A stretch of 64,000 bases of DNA from positions 27,842-91,841 of the forward strand of contig USMK01000001.1 in the NCBI GenBank assembly GCA_900555835.1, given 5' to 3'. A program made the translations under genes and the position numbers. Below, one piece after another: positions 46,911 through 56,422 of the stretch; the stretch's first letter is position 1, and each line of letters begins with the position of its first letter. Below the pieces are notes generated by a model. The model saw nothing but the letters and a program-made list of their open reading frames with translations. It was not told the origin of the DNA and did no database searches. The stretch comes from an uncultured Clostridium sp. (lineage in GTDB: Bacteria > Bacillota > Clostridia > TANB77 > CAG-508).

Positions 46911-49502
46911 ATGAATATTCAAAAGTTTACGCAGAAGTCAGTTGAAGCTATACAGAATGCTCAGAGTTTGGCTGTGGAGAATCAGAATGCACAGGTCGAG
47001 CAACAACATATTTTGTTGGCTTTGGTAAATCAAGAGGATAGTTTGATTAAAGAATTGCTTAAAAAAATTGGAGTATCAGAAAATTTTGAAATAGAGCTTA
47101 ATAAACAAGTTGAGGCTATGCCAAAAATGACAGGTGGTGCTAGACAAAGTGGAAGCATTTATGTTTCACAAGATGTGGATATTGCACTTAATAATGCAGA
47201 AAGTATTGCTAAGGAAATGAAGGACGAATATGTTTCTGTTGAACATATTATGCTTGCTATATTAAATAATGCTAATAGCAAATTGAAGGACTTATTTAGA
47301 ACATACAATATCAACAAAAACTCATTCTTAAAAGCATTGTCAAGTGTTAGAGGCAATACAAGAGTAACAACAGATAATCCAGAAACCACATATAATGCAC
47401 TTAAAAAATATGGTCAAGATTTGGTTGAGCTTGCAAGAAAACAGAAGTTAGATCCAGTAATTGGTAGAGATTCTGAGATTAGAAATGTTATAAGAATTCT
47501 TTCAAGAAAGACTAAAAATAATCCTTGTTTAATTGGTGAGCCGGGTGTTGGTAAAACTGCTATTGCAGAAGGTTTAGCACTAAGAATTTTAAGAGGAGAT
47601 GTTCCAGAAGGTCTAAAAGACTGCACTATTTTTTCATTAGATATGGGAGCCTTGGTTGCTGGTGCAAAATACAGAGGAGAGTTTGAGGAAAGATTAAAGG
47701 CTGTATTACAAGAAGTTAAGAAAAGTGAAGGCAAAATAATATTATTTATTGACGAAATTCACACTATTGTTGGTGCAGGAAAAACAGATGGAGCAATGGA
47801 TGCGGGAAATATTCTAAAACCAATGCTAGCTCGTGGTGAATTGCATTGTATAGGTGCTACTACTTTAAATGAGTACAGACAATATATAGAAAAAGATCCA
47901 GCATTGGAAAGACGTTTCCAACCTGTAATGGTAGATGAGCCAACTGTTGAGGATACAATTTCTATTTTAAGAGGACTAAAAGAAAGATACGAAATATATC
48001 ATGGTGTAAAAATATCAGATAATAGCTTAATTGCAGCAGCTACTTTGTCTCACAGATATATTTCAGATAGATTTTTGCCAGATAAAGCAATTGACTTAAT
48101 AGACGAAGCATGTGCAATGATAAAAACAGAGATGGAATCTATGCCAACTGAACTTGACGAGGTTTCTAGAAAGATTATGCAATTGGAAATAGAAGAAACT
48201 GCTTTAAGTAAAGAAAAAGACGAGATTTCCAAAGAACGTTTAGCAAATATTCAAAAAGAAAAGGCAGAATTGAAAACAAAATTTGATTCTATGAAAGCTA
48301 AATGGGAGAACGAAAAGCAAGCAATTGGAAAAGTTCAAAAATTGCGTGAAGAAATAGATCAAGTTAATTCTCAAATAGAAAAAGCAGAAAGAGATTATGA
48401 GCTAAATAAAGCCGCAGAATTAAAATATGGAAAATTACCAGAACTTCAAAAACAATTGAAAGAGGAAGAAGAACTTGCAGAAAAGAACAAGGAAACAGGA
48501 CTTTTAAGAAATAAAGTAACAGAAGATGAAATTACAAAAATTATATCAAAATGGACAGGTATACCAGTAGCTAAACTTATGGAAGGAGAAAGAGAAAAAA
48601 TATTACATTTACCAGACATTCTTCATAAAAGAGTTATTGGTCAAGACGAAGCTGTTGAAAAGGTATCAGAAGCTATTATGCGTTCAAGAGCAGGAATTGG
48701 AGATCCTAAAAGACCAATTGGTTCATTCTTGTTCCTAGGTCCAACAGGTGTTGGAAAAACTGAACTTGCAAAAGCCTTGGCAGAGAGCTTGTTTGACGAT
48801 GAGCATAATATTGTAAGAATTGATATGTCTGAATACATGGAAAAATATTCTGTGTCTAGACTAATTGGTGCGCCTCCGGGATATGTTGGATATGAAGAAG
48901 GTGGCCAATTAACAGAGGCTGTAAGAAGAAAACCATATTCAGTTGTATTATTTGACGAAATTGAAAAAGCACATCCAGATGTGTTCAATATATTATTACA
49001 AGTGCTAGATGATGGACGTATTACAGATTCACAAGGAAGGACTGTTGATTTTAAAAACACAATAATTATATTAACATCTAACTTGGGCTCAAACTACATT
49101 CTAGAAGGAATTACAGAAAATGGCGAAATAACAGAAGAAGCAAAAGAACAAGTTAATAATTTACTAAAACAAAGTTTCAGACCAGAATTTTTAAACCGTT
49201 TAGACGAAATTGTATTCTACAAGCCATTACAGAAAAAAGAAATTTCTAAAATACTAGATTTGCTAATAGTTGACCTAGAAAAGAGACTAGAAGACAAGCA
49301 CATAAAACTAGAAGTAAGTAATAGTGCAAAAGAATATTTAATAGACAATGGTTATGACGAAGTTTATGGTGCAAGACCATTAAAAAGATTTGTTCAGAAA
49401 AAGCTAGAAACTTTGATTGCAAAAGAAATCTTAACAGAAAAGATTTTACCAAACACAACAGTATCAGTTGATTTAAAAGAGAATGAATTATATATAAAAT
49501 AA
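46911..49502 (+). CDS. clpB: ATP-dependent chaperone ClpB
   Basis: 863 residues. N-domain (TQKSVEAIQNAQ), NBD1 Walker A GEPGVGKTAIAE (about 209), coiled-coil middle domain (residues 400-520), NBD2 GPTGVGKTELAKAL (about 612) and the GYVGYEEGG pore loop. A disaggregase working with DnaK. Start at ATG 46911 after GGGAG; upstream in-frame codons lack a site. A CIRCE-like operator lies upstream. Intact: CCG GGT, GCG GGA and CCG GGA show CGG only out of frame. Confidence 0.95.
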   Translation: MNIQKFTQKSVEAIQNAQSLAVENQNAQVEQQHILLALVNQEDSLIKELLKKIGVSENFEIELNKQVEAMPKMTGGARQSGSIYVSQDVDIALNNAESIAKEMKDEYVSVEHIMLAILNNANSKLKDLFRTYNINKNSFLKALSSVRGNTRVTTDNPETTYNALKKYGQDLVELARKQKLDPVIGRDSEIRNVIRILSRKTKNNPCLIGEPGVGKTAIAEGLALRILRGDVPEGLKDCTIFSLDMGALVAGAKYRGEFEERLKAVLQEVKKSEGKIILFIDEIHTIVGAGKTDGAMDAGNILKPMLARGELHCIGATTLNEYRQYIEKDPALERRFQPVMVDEPTVEDTISILRGLKERYEIYHGVKISDNSLIAAATLSHRYISDRFLPDKAIDLIDEACAMIKTEMESMPTELDEVSRKIMQLEIEETALSKEKDEISKERLANIQKEKAELKTKFDSMKAKWENEKQAIGKVQKLREEIDQVNSQIEKAERDYELNKAAELKYGKLPELQKQLKEEEELAEKNKETGLLRNKVTEDEITKIISKWTGIPVAKLMEGEREKILHLPDILHKRVIGQDEAVEKVSEAIMRSRAGIGDPKRPIGSFLFLGPTGVGKTELAKALAESLFDDEHNIVRIDMSEYMEKYSVSRLIGAPPGYVGYEEGGQLTEAVRRKPYSVVLFDEIEKAHPDVFNILLQVLDDGRITDSQGRTVDFKNTIIILTSNLGSNYILEGITENGEITEEAKEQVNNLLKQSFRPEFLNRLDEIVFYKPLQKKEISKILDLLIVDLEKRLEDKHIKLEVSNSAKEYLIDNGYDEVYGARPLKRFVQKKLETLIAKEILTEKILPNTTVSVDLKENELYIK

Positions 49503-49586
49503 TTGTAAAAAAATCACAAAATGTTCACACAAATTTTTGTGATATATGATATAATAATAGCAAATTTTGGATTTGGAGTGAAGAAA

Positions 49587-49933
49587 ATGGATTTAAAATT
49601 CATAGATGATTATATAAGCAATAAAATTGCGGAAAATGAAGATTTTGTAAGATTTACATTCTACGAATTAAGGGTAAAAAACAATTTATCAGTAGAGGAT
49701 ACTAGCAAATTTTTGGAACTAGCTAAAAATAAGTTCGAAAATATGAAATACAAAGTATTTTTCACAGGAGATAGATATAATTATCAAAATTTGGACAGAC
49801 TAGTACAAGACAATGAACTTATGATAGCTGTTAAAGAAGCTTAATTGAAAATAGTCACGGAGTTCACACAATAGAAGTAGCAAGTGAACTTGGATTTGGA
49901 AATAGAGAATTCGAACTAATAAAACTTGATTAG
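49587..49933 (+). pseudogene. Hypothetical protein with a non-CGG frameshift
   Basis: The frame from ATG 49587 (MDLKFIDDYISNKIAENEDF) stops at TAA 49842-49844. The sequence after it, in another frame, reads LIENSHGVHTIEVASELGFG then NREFELIKLD and TAG at 49931-49933. Restoring one T (GCT TTA ATT) joins both parts. This is a minus-one type change in a TT run and lies at no CGG, so it looks like an ordinary mutation or sequence error. Family not recognised. Confidence 0.55.
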
Positions 49934-49988
49934 AATTACAAATTGTGTTAAAATATAAATATCCTTAATTTAAAGGGAGGGAGAAATT

Positions 49989-50063
49989 ATGTTATATGTA
50001 ATTGGATTGATTATTGCTTTATCTACACTCACACCCCGCCGTGATGACTATGTCATCCACTAA
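49989..50063 (+). CDS. Possible 24-residue membrane peptide
   Basis: ATG after AAAGGGAGGGAG. Hydrophobic start (MLYVIGLIIALSTL) and charged end (RRDDYVIH). The 3' part overlaps the palindrome GATGACTATGTCATC (50042-50056) and a strong terminator follows. The layout recalls type I toxins or leader peptides, but no antisense promoter was identified. Confidence 0.4.
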   Translation: MLYVIGLIIALSTLTPRRDDYVIH

Positions 50064-50080
50064 TTACTAAACATTACCCT

Positions 50081-50117
50081 AAAAAGAAGCCATTTTTAAT
50101 TTTTGGCTTCTTTTTTT
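50081..50117 (+). terminator. Rho-independent terminator upstream of argS
   Basis: AAAAAGAAGCCA pairs with TGGCTTCTTTTTTT. A promoter, TTTACT (50138-50143) and extended TGG-TATAAT (50161-50166), follows for argS. No T-box consensus seen. Confidence 0.88.
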
Positions 50118-50204
50118 AATTTGTAAAGCTTGCTGTATTTACTTTTGAAAACTTTCTTGGTATAATAACTAAATAGCGAAAAAGAGATTTTAGGAGGAAA
50201 ATAA

Positions 50205-51890
50205 ATGGAACTAAAAAAACTTGTTGCAAATAAAATTGCAGAGATTTTAGATAAAGATAGTAGTGAAATTGAGAAAAGTATTGAGAAATCACCTAATTTG
50301 GAGATGGGAGATTTTTCTTTTCCTTGTTTTAGATTGGCTAAGGAATTTAGAAAATCACCACAGGATATTGCTAGTGATATTAAGGACAAGCTAGTTGCTG
50401 ACGAAATAGAAAAGGTTGAAGTTGTTTCTGGATATGTTAATATTTTTATAAAAAAAGATTTATATGCTCAAAGTGTAATTGAAGAAATTGAAACTAAGCA
50501 GGATAAATATGGATCAGAAAATGTAGGAGATGGAAAAAAGGCTTTAATTGAGCATACAAGCATCAATCCAAATGCTTCTCCACACATTGGAAGAGCTAGA
50601 AATGCTTTAATTGGAGATTCTATTGTTAAATTACTAAAATTTAATAACTATGAAGTTGAAACACACTATTTTGTAAATGATATAGGAAAACAAATTTCTA
50701 TGCTTTTAGTTGGAACAAAAGGAAAAGACAATGTTACATTTGACGAACTATTACAATTATATATAGATATAAATAAAGAAGTTAAAGAAAACAAGGAGCT
50801 AGAACAAGAAGTGTTTGATAATTTAAACAAACTTGAAAATGGAGATGAAGAAACAATTAAAAGTTTCAGAAATATTGTTCAAATTTGTATAGATGGTCAA
50901 AGAAAAATTTTCGCTGAACTTGGAATTCATTATGATTATTTTGATTATGAATCAGACTTTATTTTAAATGGAACAGTTAATGAAATTTTGAAAAAATTAG
51001 AAGAAACAGGAAAATTGTTTGAAGCAGAAGATGGCAGACTTGCTATAAATCAAGAAGAATACAAAATTCCAATGAAATCACCGGTTTTAGTTGTAACAAG
51101 AGCAGACAAAACATCTTTGTATCCTTTAAGAGATATTGCATATAGTATTTACAAAGCAAATAGAAATGCAGACAAAAACATAATAATTTTAGGTGAGGAC
51201 CAAAAATTATACTTTAAGCAAATTAGTGCAGTGCTAGATTTACTAGGATACCAAGCACCACAAGCTGTTCATTATTCATTTGTTTTATTACCAGATGGTA
51301 AAATGTCTACAAGAAATGGAACAGTGGTATTACTTGAAGATTTTATGAAGGAAATATTAGAAAAAACAAAACAAGAATTAGCTAAAAGAAATAATGGAGA
51401 GATTGACGAAGAAAAAGCTAAAAAAATAGCTTATGGAGCTGTTAAATATACAATATTAAAAGGTTCATTAGAAAAAAATGTTATATTTGATTTAGAGAAA
51501 TCTTTGAGTTTTGATGGAGATACAAGTTTATACATACAATACAATTATGCTAGAATTAACTCAATATTAAATAAAGCAAATTTTGAAAAAATGGAAAAAT
51601 TAACAAGATTTGATTTACTAAAAGAACCAGCAGAAATTGAACTTATCCAGAAATTAGAAGAATTCAAAACAATAGTAAGTAAAGTAACAGAAAAATTAAC
51701 ACCAAATTTAATTGCAAATTATGTATATGAATTAACAAAAATGTTTTCAAGTTATTATCACGATTATTCAATATTAAATGCTGAAACAGAAGAACTTAAA
51801 AACATGAGATTACAACTAATAAATGCAATTGGAATTGTTACTAAAACATCTTTAAATTTACTTGGAATCGACACTGTTGACGAAATTTAA
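50205..51890 (+). CDS. argS: Arginyl-tRNA synthetase
   Basis: 561 residues, class I. Signature HIGH as SPHIGRARNALIGD (about 126-139), KMSKS replaced by KMSTRNG as usual in ArgRS, N-terminal additional domain, C-terminal anticodon-binding domain (YVYELTKMFSSYYHDYSIL). Own promoter after a terminator. Relevant to the CGG question because it charges all arginine tRNAs, but nothing in its sequence looks unusual. Intact. Confidence 0.95.
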   Translation: MELKKLVANKIAEILDKDSSEIEKSIEKSPNLEMGDFSFPCFRLAKEFRKSPQDIASDIKDKLVADEIEKVEVVSGYVNIFIKKDLYAQSVIEEIETKQDKYGSENVGDGKKALIEHTSINPNASPHIGRARNALIGDSIVKLLKFNNYEVETHYFVNDIGKQISMLLVGTKGKDNVTFDELLQLYIDINKEVKENKELEQEVFDNLNKLENGDEETIKSFRNIVQICIDGQRKIFAELGIHYDYFDYESDFILNGTVNEILKKLEETGKLFEAEDGRLAINQEEYKIPMKSPVLVVTRADKTSLYPLRDIAYSIYKANRNADKNIIILGEDQKLYFKQISAVLDLLGYQAPQAVHYSFVLLPDGKMSTRNGTVVLLEDFMKEILEKTKQELAKRNNGEIDEEKAKKIAYGAVKYTILKGSLEKNVIFDLEKSLSFDGDTSLYIQYNYARINSILNKANFEKMEKLTRFDLLKEPAEIELIQKLEEFKTIVSKVTEKLTPNLIANYVYELTKMFSSYYHDYSILNAETEELKNMRLQLINAIGIVTKTSLNLLGIDTVDEI

Positions 51891-51963
51891 TTTTATATAA
51901 ACCTAATAAAATTTTAAAAATTACATATAATATGAATGCAAAATTTTTTAGGAGGATTATAAA

Positions 51964-52143
51964 ATGGAAAAAAATCAAAAAATAAATTGTACAGTTTCAA
52001 GTTGTTTATACAATGACGAAGCTAAATGCAAATGTATGCTAGAAGAAATAAGTGTAGAACCTTGTAGGGATTGCAACACACAAGAACCAGACGAATCAAT
52101 GTGTGGAAGCTATGAGTATGCAGATGATGGAGAAGACGAATAG
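51964..52143 (+). CDS. DUF1540-type small Cys-rich protein
   Basis: 59 residues with AGGAGG at 51950-51955. CTVSSCLYNDEAKCKC and a later EPCRDC and MCGSYE give a Cys pattern typical of DUF1540 (possible metal binding). Ends with an acidic tail. Confidence 0.75.
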   Translation: MEKNQKINCTVSSCLYNDEAKCKCMLEEISVEPCRDCNTQEPDESMCGSYEYADDGEDE

Positions 52144-52157
52144 TTTTATAGGAGAAG

Positions 52158-52220
52158 AGCTGAAAGTTTTTATAAATTTTCAGCTTTTTTCTTGACATAC
52201 ATAAAATTTAGAAATAAAAT
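52158..52220 (+). promoter_or_regulatory. Terminator followed by the fba promoter
   Basis: AGCTGAAA (52159-52166) pairs with TTTCAGCT and a T run up to about 52190. TTGACA (52192-52197), 17 bases and TAAAAT (52215-52220) then form the fba promoter. Confidence 0.75.
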
Positions 52221-52259
52221 ACACTATATTAATAATAGAAATTAAGGAGGAAAAATATT

Positions 52260-53189
52260 ATGCCATTAGTTACAACAAAAGAAATGTTTGAAAAATCAAT
52301 GAAAGAGCATTTTGCCATAGGTGCTTTTAATGTTAATAATATGGAAATTATACAAGGAATTGTAGAAGCAGCAAGTGAGGAAAATTCACCAGTTATTTTA
52401 CAAGCATCTTCTAGTGCAATAAAATATGCTGGATACAATTATCTTTTAAAAATGGTAGAGGCAGCTACTATGGAAACAAATATTCCAATAGTATTACACT
52501 TAGACCACGGACCAGATTTTGAAACTTGCAAAGCCTGTGTTGATGCAGGATTTACATCTGTAATGATAGATGGTTCTAAATACGATTTCGAAGAAAATGT
52601 TGCTTTAACAAAAAAAGTTGTTGATTATGCACATTCAAAAGGAGTTGTAGTAGAAGCTGAACTTGGAAAACTTGCAGGAATAGAAGATGATGTAAATGTT
52701 GCAGAAGATGATGCAAGATACACAGATCCAGACCAAGCATATGAATTTGTGCAAAGAACAGGCTGTGATTCACTTGCTATTGCAATTGGAACAAGCCATG
52801 GAGCTTACAAATTTAAAGGTGATGCTCATTTAAGATTTGATATATTACAAAAAGTAAAAGAAAAATTACCTAATACACCAATTGTATTACATGGAGCTTC
52901 AACTGTAATTCCGGAATTGGTAAATATGTGCAATAATTTTGGTGGAAACATACCAGGGGCCAAAGGTGTACCAGACGAAATACTACATGAGGCAAGTTTA
53001 AGTGGAGTATCAAAAATAAATGTTGACACAGATTTAAGATTAGCAATGACAGCTAATATAAGAAGAGTATTTGCAGAAAGCCCAGAAGTTTTTGATCCTA
53101 GAAAATATTGTGGAGAAGCAAGAACAGCAATAAAAGAAATAGTACAAAATAAAATTCGCAATGTGTTTGGTTCAAGCAACAAAGCATAA
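52260..53189 (+). CDS. fba: Class II fructose-bisphosphate aldolase
   Basis: 309 residues. Zinc-binding HLDHGPDFETC (about 80-90), catalytic region VEAELGKLAGIEDDV, IGTSHGAYKF, VLHGAST and NVDTDLRLA. Glycolysis and gluconeogenesis. Strong AGGAGG at 52245-52250. Intact. Confidence 0.95.
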   Translation: MPLVTTKEMFEKSMKEHFAIGAFNVNNMEIIQGIVEAASEENSPVILQASSSAIKYAGYNYLLKMVEAATMETNIPIVLHLDHGPDFETCKACVDAGFTSVMIDGSKYDFEENVALTKKVVDYAHSKGVVVEAELGKLAGIEDDVNVAEDDARYTDPDQAYEFVQRTGCDSLAIAIGTSHGAYKFKGDAHLRFDILQKVKEKLPNTPIVLHGASTVIPELVNMCNNFGGNIPGAKGVPDEILHEASLSGVSKINVDTDLRLAMTANIRRVFAESPEVFDPRKYCGEARTAIKEIVQNKIRNVFGSSNKA

Positions 53190-53222
53190 TCGAATAGGAA
53201 AAGGGAAAGGAATGAACTTTTT

Positions 53223-53879
53223 ATGAAAAAGAAAACAAAAATTGCAATTGTAGTTGCAATAATAGTAATTGCAATTGTACTAGTGGCAGTTTACTTTGCA
53301 ACAAATACAAACAAAGAAAATAATAGTGGAACAGAAAACAATACCAATAATACTACTAATTCTACTAGTACAGCTACTGCAAGCACACCATTAGAAGAAT
53401 TGGAAAAATACAACAAAATTGAAGATGGAACATATACCACATACACAACAACTGATGGGGTAAGTTTTATGTATCCAAGCAAATGGGTTAAAGTTGGAAC
53501 AGACGAAGCGCCAGCTTTTATGGGAGCAGACGGAAAAGGTGCTTCTGTAAATTATGCAACAGATACAATTGGTGGAGATGATACTATTGTACAAGATTTT
53601 GATACTTATATTTCGTTCCAAAAATTGTATTTGGTTCAAAAAATGACAATGCTTTCTGATATTGATGAAAACATAGTAAACTTAAATGGTAGAAAGGCAT
53701 ATATTTTAAATTATGATACAGAATCAGAACAAGACGGAAAAACAATACAACTTCATGTTACACAAGTTGCTTTTGAAGACAACGGAAGTGTAAAAATCTT
53801 AACCATGGCCGTATTAAAAGACTCATATAGCAGTGTTCAAACAATATTTGATAAAATTACAAAATCATTTATGAAATAA
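53223..53879 (+). CDS. Membrane-anchored protein with Thr/Asn linker
   Basis: 218 residues: signal-anchor (residues 6-25, IAIVVAIIVIAIVLVAVYFA), an Asn/Thr linker (residues 30-60), then a globular domain beginning YTTTDGVSFMYPSKWV that recalls PsbP/Mog1-like folds. Probably outside the membrane; function unknown. Follows fba by 33 bases and may share its transcript. Confidence 0.75.
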   Translation: MKKKTKIAIVVAIIVIAIVLVAVYFATNTNKENNSGTENNTNNTTNSTSTATASTPLEELEKYNKIEDGTYTTYTTTDGVSFMYPSKWVKVGTDEAPAFMGADGKGASVNYATDTIGGDDTIVQDFDTYISFQKLYLVQKMTMLSDIDENIVNLNGRKAYILNYDTESEQDGKTIQLHVTQVAFEDNGSVKILTMAVLKDSYSSVQTIFDKITKSFMK

Positions 53880-53883
53880 AACC

Positions 53884-53925
53884 AAATGGCGACATTAAAT
53901 AAGGACATTATTGAAGTCGCCATTT
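53884..53925 (+). terminator. Rho-independent terminator
   Basis: AAATGGCGAC pairs with GTCGCCATTT around a 22-base loop. It ends the fba unit. Confidence 0.85.
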
Positions 53926-53997
53926 TACTATATCTATGGAACATATTAGATTTTATGATAATATTATTGTTAATAGTAAAAAATATGGAGGTATTGA

Positions 53998-54420
53998 ATG
54001 GATAAATTTAAAGAAATTAGACCAGTTGTATTAGGAATTGCAATGGATAAAAATAAAATATTAGTTAGTGAAGGATATGATAAGATAAAACAACAGACAT
54101 TTTATAGATGCCTAGGAGGAGGCATAGAATTCTTAGAAACAAGTCAAGAAGCATTAAAAAGAGAATACAAAGAAGAATTAGGTATTGACATTATTGTTGA
54201 AGATTTTCTGGGGATTTCAGAAAATATATTTACATATCAAGGAAAAAAAGCTCACGAGCTAATTTTGTTTTATAATATAAAAATACAAGAAAAGGACATC
54301 AAAGAAAAATACCATATAATAGATGATAATTGTGAAGTCGATGCTTATTGGGTTGACGTTAATGAATTTAAGAATAATAAAAAAAATATATATCCAGAAC
54401 AGATGCATAAATATATATAA
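53998..54420 (+). CDS. NUDIX hydrolase
   Basis: 140 residues. The NUDIX box lies in GGGIEFLETSQEALKREYKEELG (about 39-61) with REYKEELG matching RExxEELG. Preceded by GGAGG and starting the gene group that runs to 61554; a second promoter lies behind it. The substrate is unknown. Confidence 0.85.
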   Translation: MDKFKEIRPVVLGIAMDKNKILVSEGYDKIKQQTFYRCLGGGIEFLETSQEALKREYKEELGIDIIVEDFLGISENIFTYQGKKAHELILFYNIKIQEKDIKEKYHIIDDNCEVDAYWVDVNEFKNNKKNIYPEQMHKYI

Positions 54421-54452
54421 ATTTATCATATTAATACATAATGAAAGTTTAA

Positions 54453-54482
54453 TTGACAAAATGTATAAAAATGTGATATTAT
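54453..54482 (+). promoter_or_regulatory. Promoter
   Basis: TTGACA (54453-54458), 18 bases, TATTAT (54477-54482), just upstream of the histidine phosphatase gene. Confidence 0.65.
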
Positions 54483-54509
54483 ATAAAGAAATTGAAAATG
54501 GGAGTATTT

Positions 54510-55139
54510 ATGGTAACAACAATTTATTTAATAAGACATGCAGAATGTCAAGGTAATATCGAAAATAAACTTTCTGGTATAACAGATTTTAAGTTAACTC
54601 AAAAAGGACAAGAACAGGCAGTGCTATTAGCAAGTAAATTGAAAAAATATAGAATAACAGAGTTATATTCTAGTCCTCTTTTAAGAGCCGTAGATACGGC
54701 GAGAACTGTTATGAAAGAGTGCAACATAAATTTGGTAAATATTGCAAATGATTTACATGAGATTGATTACGGGGTTTGTGACGGAATGTGTTGGACCGAT
54801 ATAAATAAAAAATATCCCAAAATAAAAAAAGAATGGAAAGAAGTCTACCATTATCCTGTAGGAATACCAAATCAAGAGGATTTCATTGAATTACAAAAAA
54901 GAATAAAAAATTGTATTTTAAAAATTACTAATGACAATTTAGGGAAAAGGATTGCTATTATATCTCACGGAATTGCTATTAGTAGTTTTTTATGTTTGGT
55001 TAAAAAATTAAATATTGAAGAGTGTAATAAATTAAAACAGCAAGAAAATACATCATATAGTATTTTGGAATATAAAGACGAGAAATTTAGTTTAATAGAG
55101 GAAGCTAAATCAGAACATCTAAAAGGAATGATTTTATGA
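54510..55139 (+). CDS. Histidine phosphatase (phosphoglycerate mutase-like)
   Basis: 209 residues. The RHG-type motif is LIRHAECQGN with catalytic His at residue 9; partner residues in SSPLLRAVDTA, YGVCDGM and SHGIAISSFL. ATG 54510 follows GGGAG. Overlaps the next gene by ATGA. In this operon it probably removes a phosphate from a sugar or nucleotide. Confidence 0.85.
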   Translation: MVTTIYLIRHAECQGNIENKLSGITDFKLTQKGQEQAVLLASKLKKYRITELYSSPLLRAVDTARTVMKECNINLVNIANDLHEIDYGVCDGMCWTDINKKYPKIKKEWKEVYHYPVGIPNQEDFIELQKRIKNCILKITNDNLGKRIAIISHGIAISSFLCLVKKLNIEECNKLKQQENTSYSILEYKDEKFSLIEEAKSEHLKGMIL

Positions 55140-55678
55140 ATAGAAAAGAAATTGATGAAAAATATGAAGAATGTATTTATTTTTTGGTAGAAAAACTACA
55201 AGAAAGCAAAAATAATACAAATACATTGATTCATAGTATTAGAGTTGGATTAAATATTCAAAAAGATGGATTTGATACTAATATGGTAAAAGCAGGTTTT
55301 TTGCACGATATCTTTGAGGATACGAATATATTGAAAAGTGAATTGAAAAATAAATACAATAATAAAATTGTGGAATTAATATTAAATACTACTGCTGATT
55401 ATTCAGTTGGAAATGAAGAAGAAGTATTAGTTGATATGTATGCTAGATGTTTGAAGTATGGTGATGATGCTCTATTATTAAAATGTTATGATATTGAAGA
55501 CAAAATGCAATATTATAAATATTCAATTGACAAAAAACTTGTTTATATACATAATTATAAATATAAATTATTTTTGGATATTTCAAAGGATAAAATTTCT
55601 AATTATAAGATATGGAAAAAAATGCAGAATGAATACGAAGAATGTAAAAAAACATGGAAATCTAATGGCTTAATATAA
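55136..55678 (+). CDS. HD-domain protein (RelA/SpoT-like hydrolase domain)
   Basis: 180 residues. HSIRVGLNIQ, AGFLHDIFEDT (HD pair) and a later Asp (GDDALLLKCYDIEDK) resemble the stand-alone HD domain of ppGpp hydrolases. Translationally coupled to the upstream gene (ATGA). Substrate unknown. Confidence 0.75.
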   Translation: MNRKEIDEKYEECIYFLVEKLQESKNNTNTLIHSIRVGLNIQKDGFDTNMVKAGFLHDIFEDTNILKSELKNKYNNKIVELILNTTADYSVGNEEEVLVDMYARCLKYGDDALLLKCYDIEDKMQYYKYSIDKKLVYIHNYKYKLFLDISKDKISNYKIWKKMQNEYEECKKTWKSNGLI

Positions 55679-55687
55679 GGTGGTATT

Positions 55688-56422
55688 ATGAATTTTAAAA
55701 ATAAAATTGTAGTAATTACAGGTGCAAGCAATGGAATTGGAAAGGCATGTGCAGAAAGTTTTTTAACAAAAAATGCTAGAGTGTATGGTATTGATACTGA
55801 TAAAGATAATGGTGAAAAAATCGAAGAAAAATTTAAGAATTTTACTTATATACAAGGTGACATATCAAATGAGATTGATATATCTAGGGCAAAAAAAATA
55901 ATTTTAGATAAAGAAGGAAAAGTTGACATTTTAATAAATAATGCAGCGAAACAGACTTCATCATCTTTTTTTGAAACGAGTATAGAAGATTTTAAAAATG
56001 TTATAAATACAAACTTGATAGGGACTTTTATCTGTTCAAAAATAATTGGAGAACTAATTGATAATAATGGCAAGATTATTAATATGCTGTCTGTACATAG
56101 TGAGGTTGTCAGAAAAAATAAGTATGCTTATGATGCCTCAAAAGCTGGCATTGAAATGTTAACAAAAGAAATGGCATTAGAGTTTGTTGACTCAGATATT
56201 AGCGTATTGGGTATCTCTTATGGAGCATGCAATACAGATATGAACAAAGAATGGATAAATATAAAAGAAAAAAGGAATGAAACACTAGAAAAGATACCAA
56301 TGAAATGGATTGCAGAGCCAAAAGAAATTTCAAATTTTGTAATTAGTGTTTTAGAGAATTTTAGTGATTATACAACTGGAAATATATTTACTATAGATGG
56401 AGGAAGAAGCTTATTGAGATGA
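55688..56422 (+). CDS. Short-chain dehydrogenase/reductase
   Basis: 244 residues, classical SDR: TGASNGIGKA (residues 11-20), NNAAKQ, catalytic Ser in MLSVHSEV, YAYDASKAG (YxxxK) and a final TIDGGRSLLR. It oxidises or reduces an alcohol or ketone in the pathway of this cluster. Overlaps the next gene by ATGA. Confidence 0.88.
   Translation: MNFKNKIVVITGASNGIGKACAESFLTKNARVYGIDTDKDNGEKIEEKFKNFTYIQGDISNEIDISRAKKIILDKEGKVDILINNAAKQTSSSFFETSIEDFKNVINTNLIGTFICSKIIGELIDNNGKIINMLSVHSEVVRKNKYAYDASKAGIEMLTKEMALEFVDSDISVLGISYGACNTDMNKEWINIKEKRNETLEKIPMKWIAEPKEISNFVISVLENFSDYTTGNIFTIDGGRSLLR

Noticed and set aside
50081..50200. T-box riboswitch upstream of argS
   Set aside because: A hairpin and terminator are present but no T-box consensus or specifier layout was seen, and a promoter lies after the terminator.
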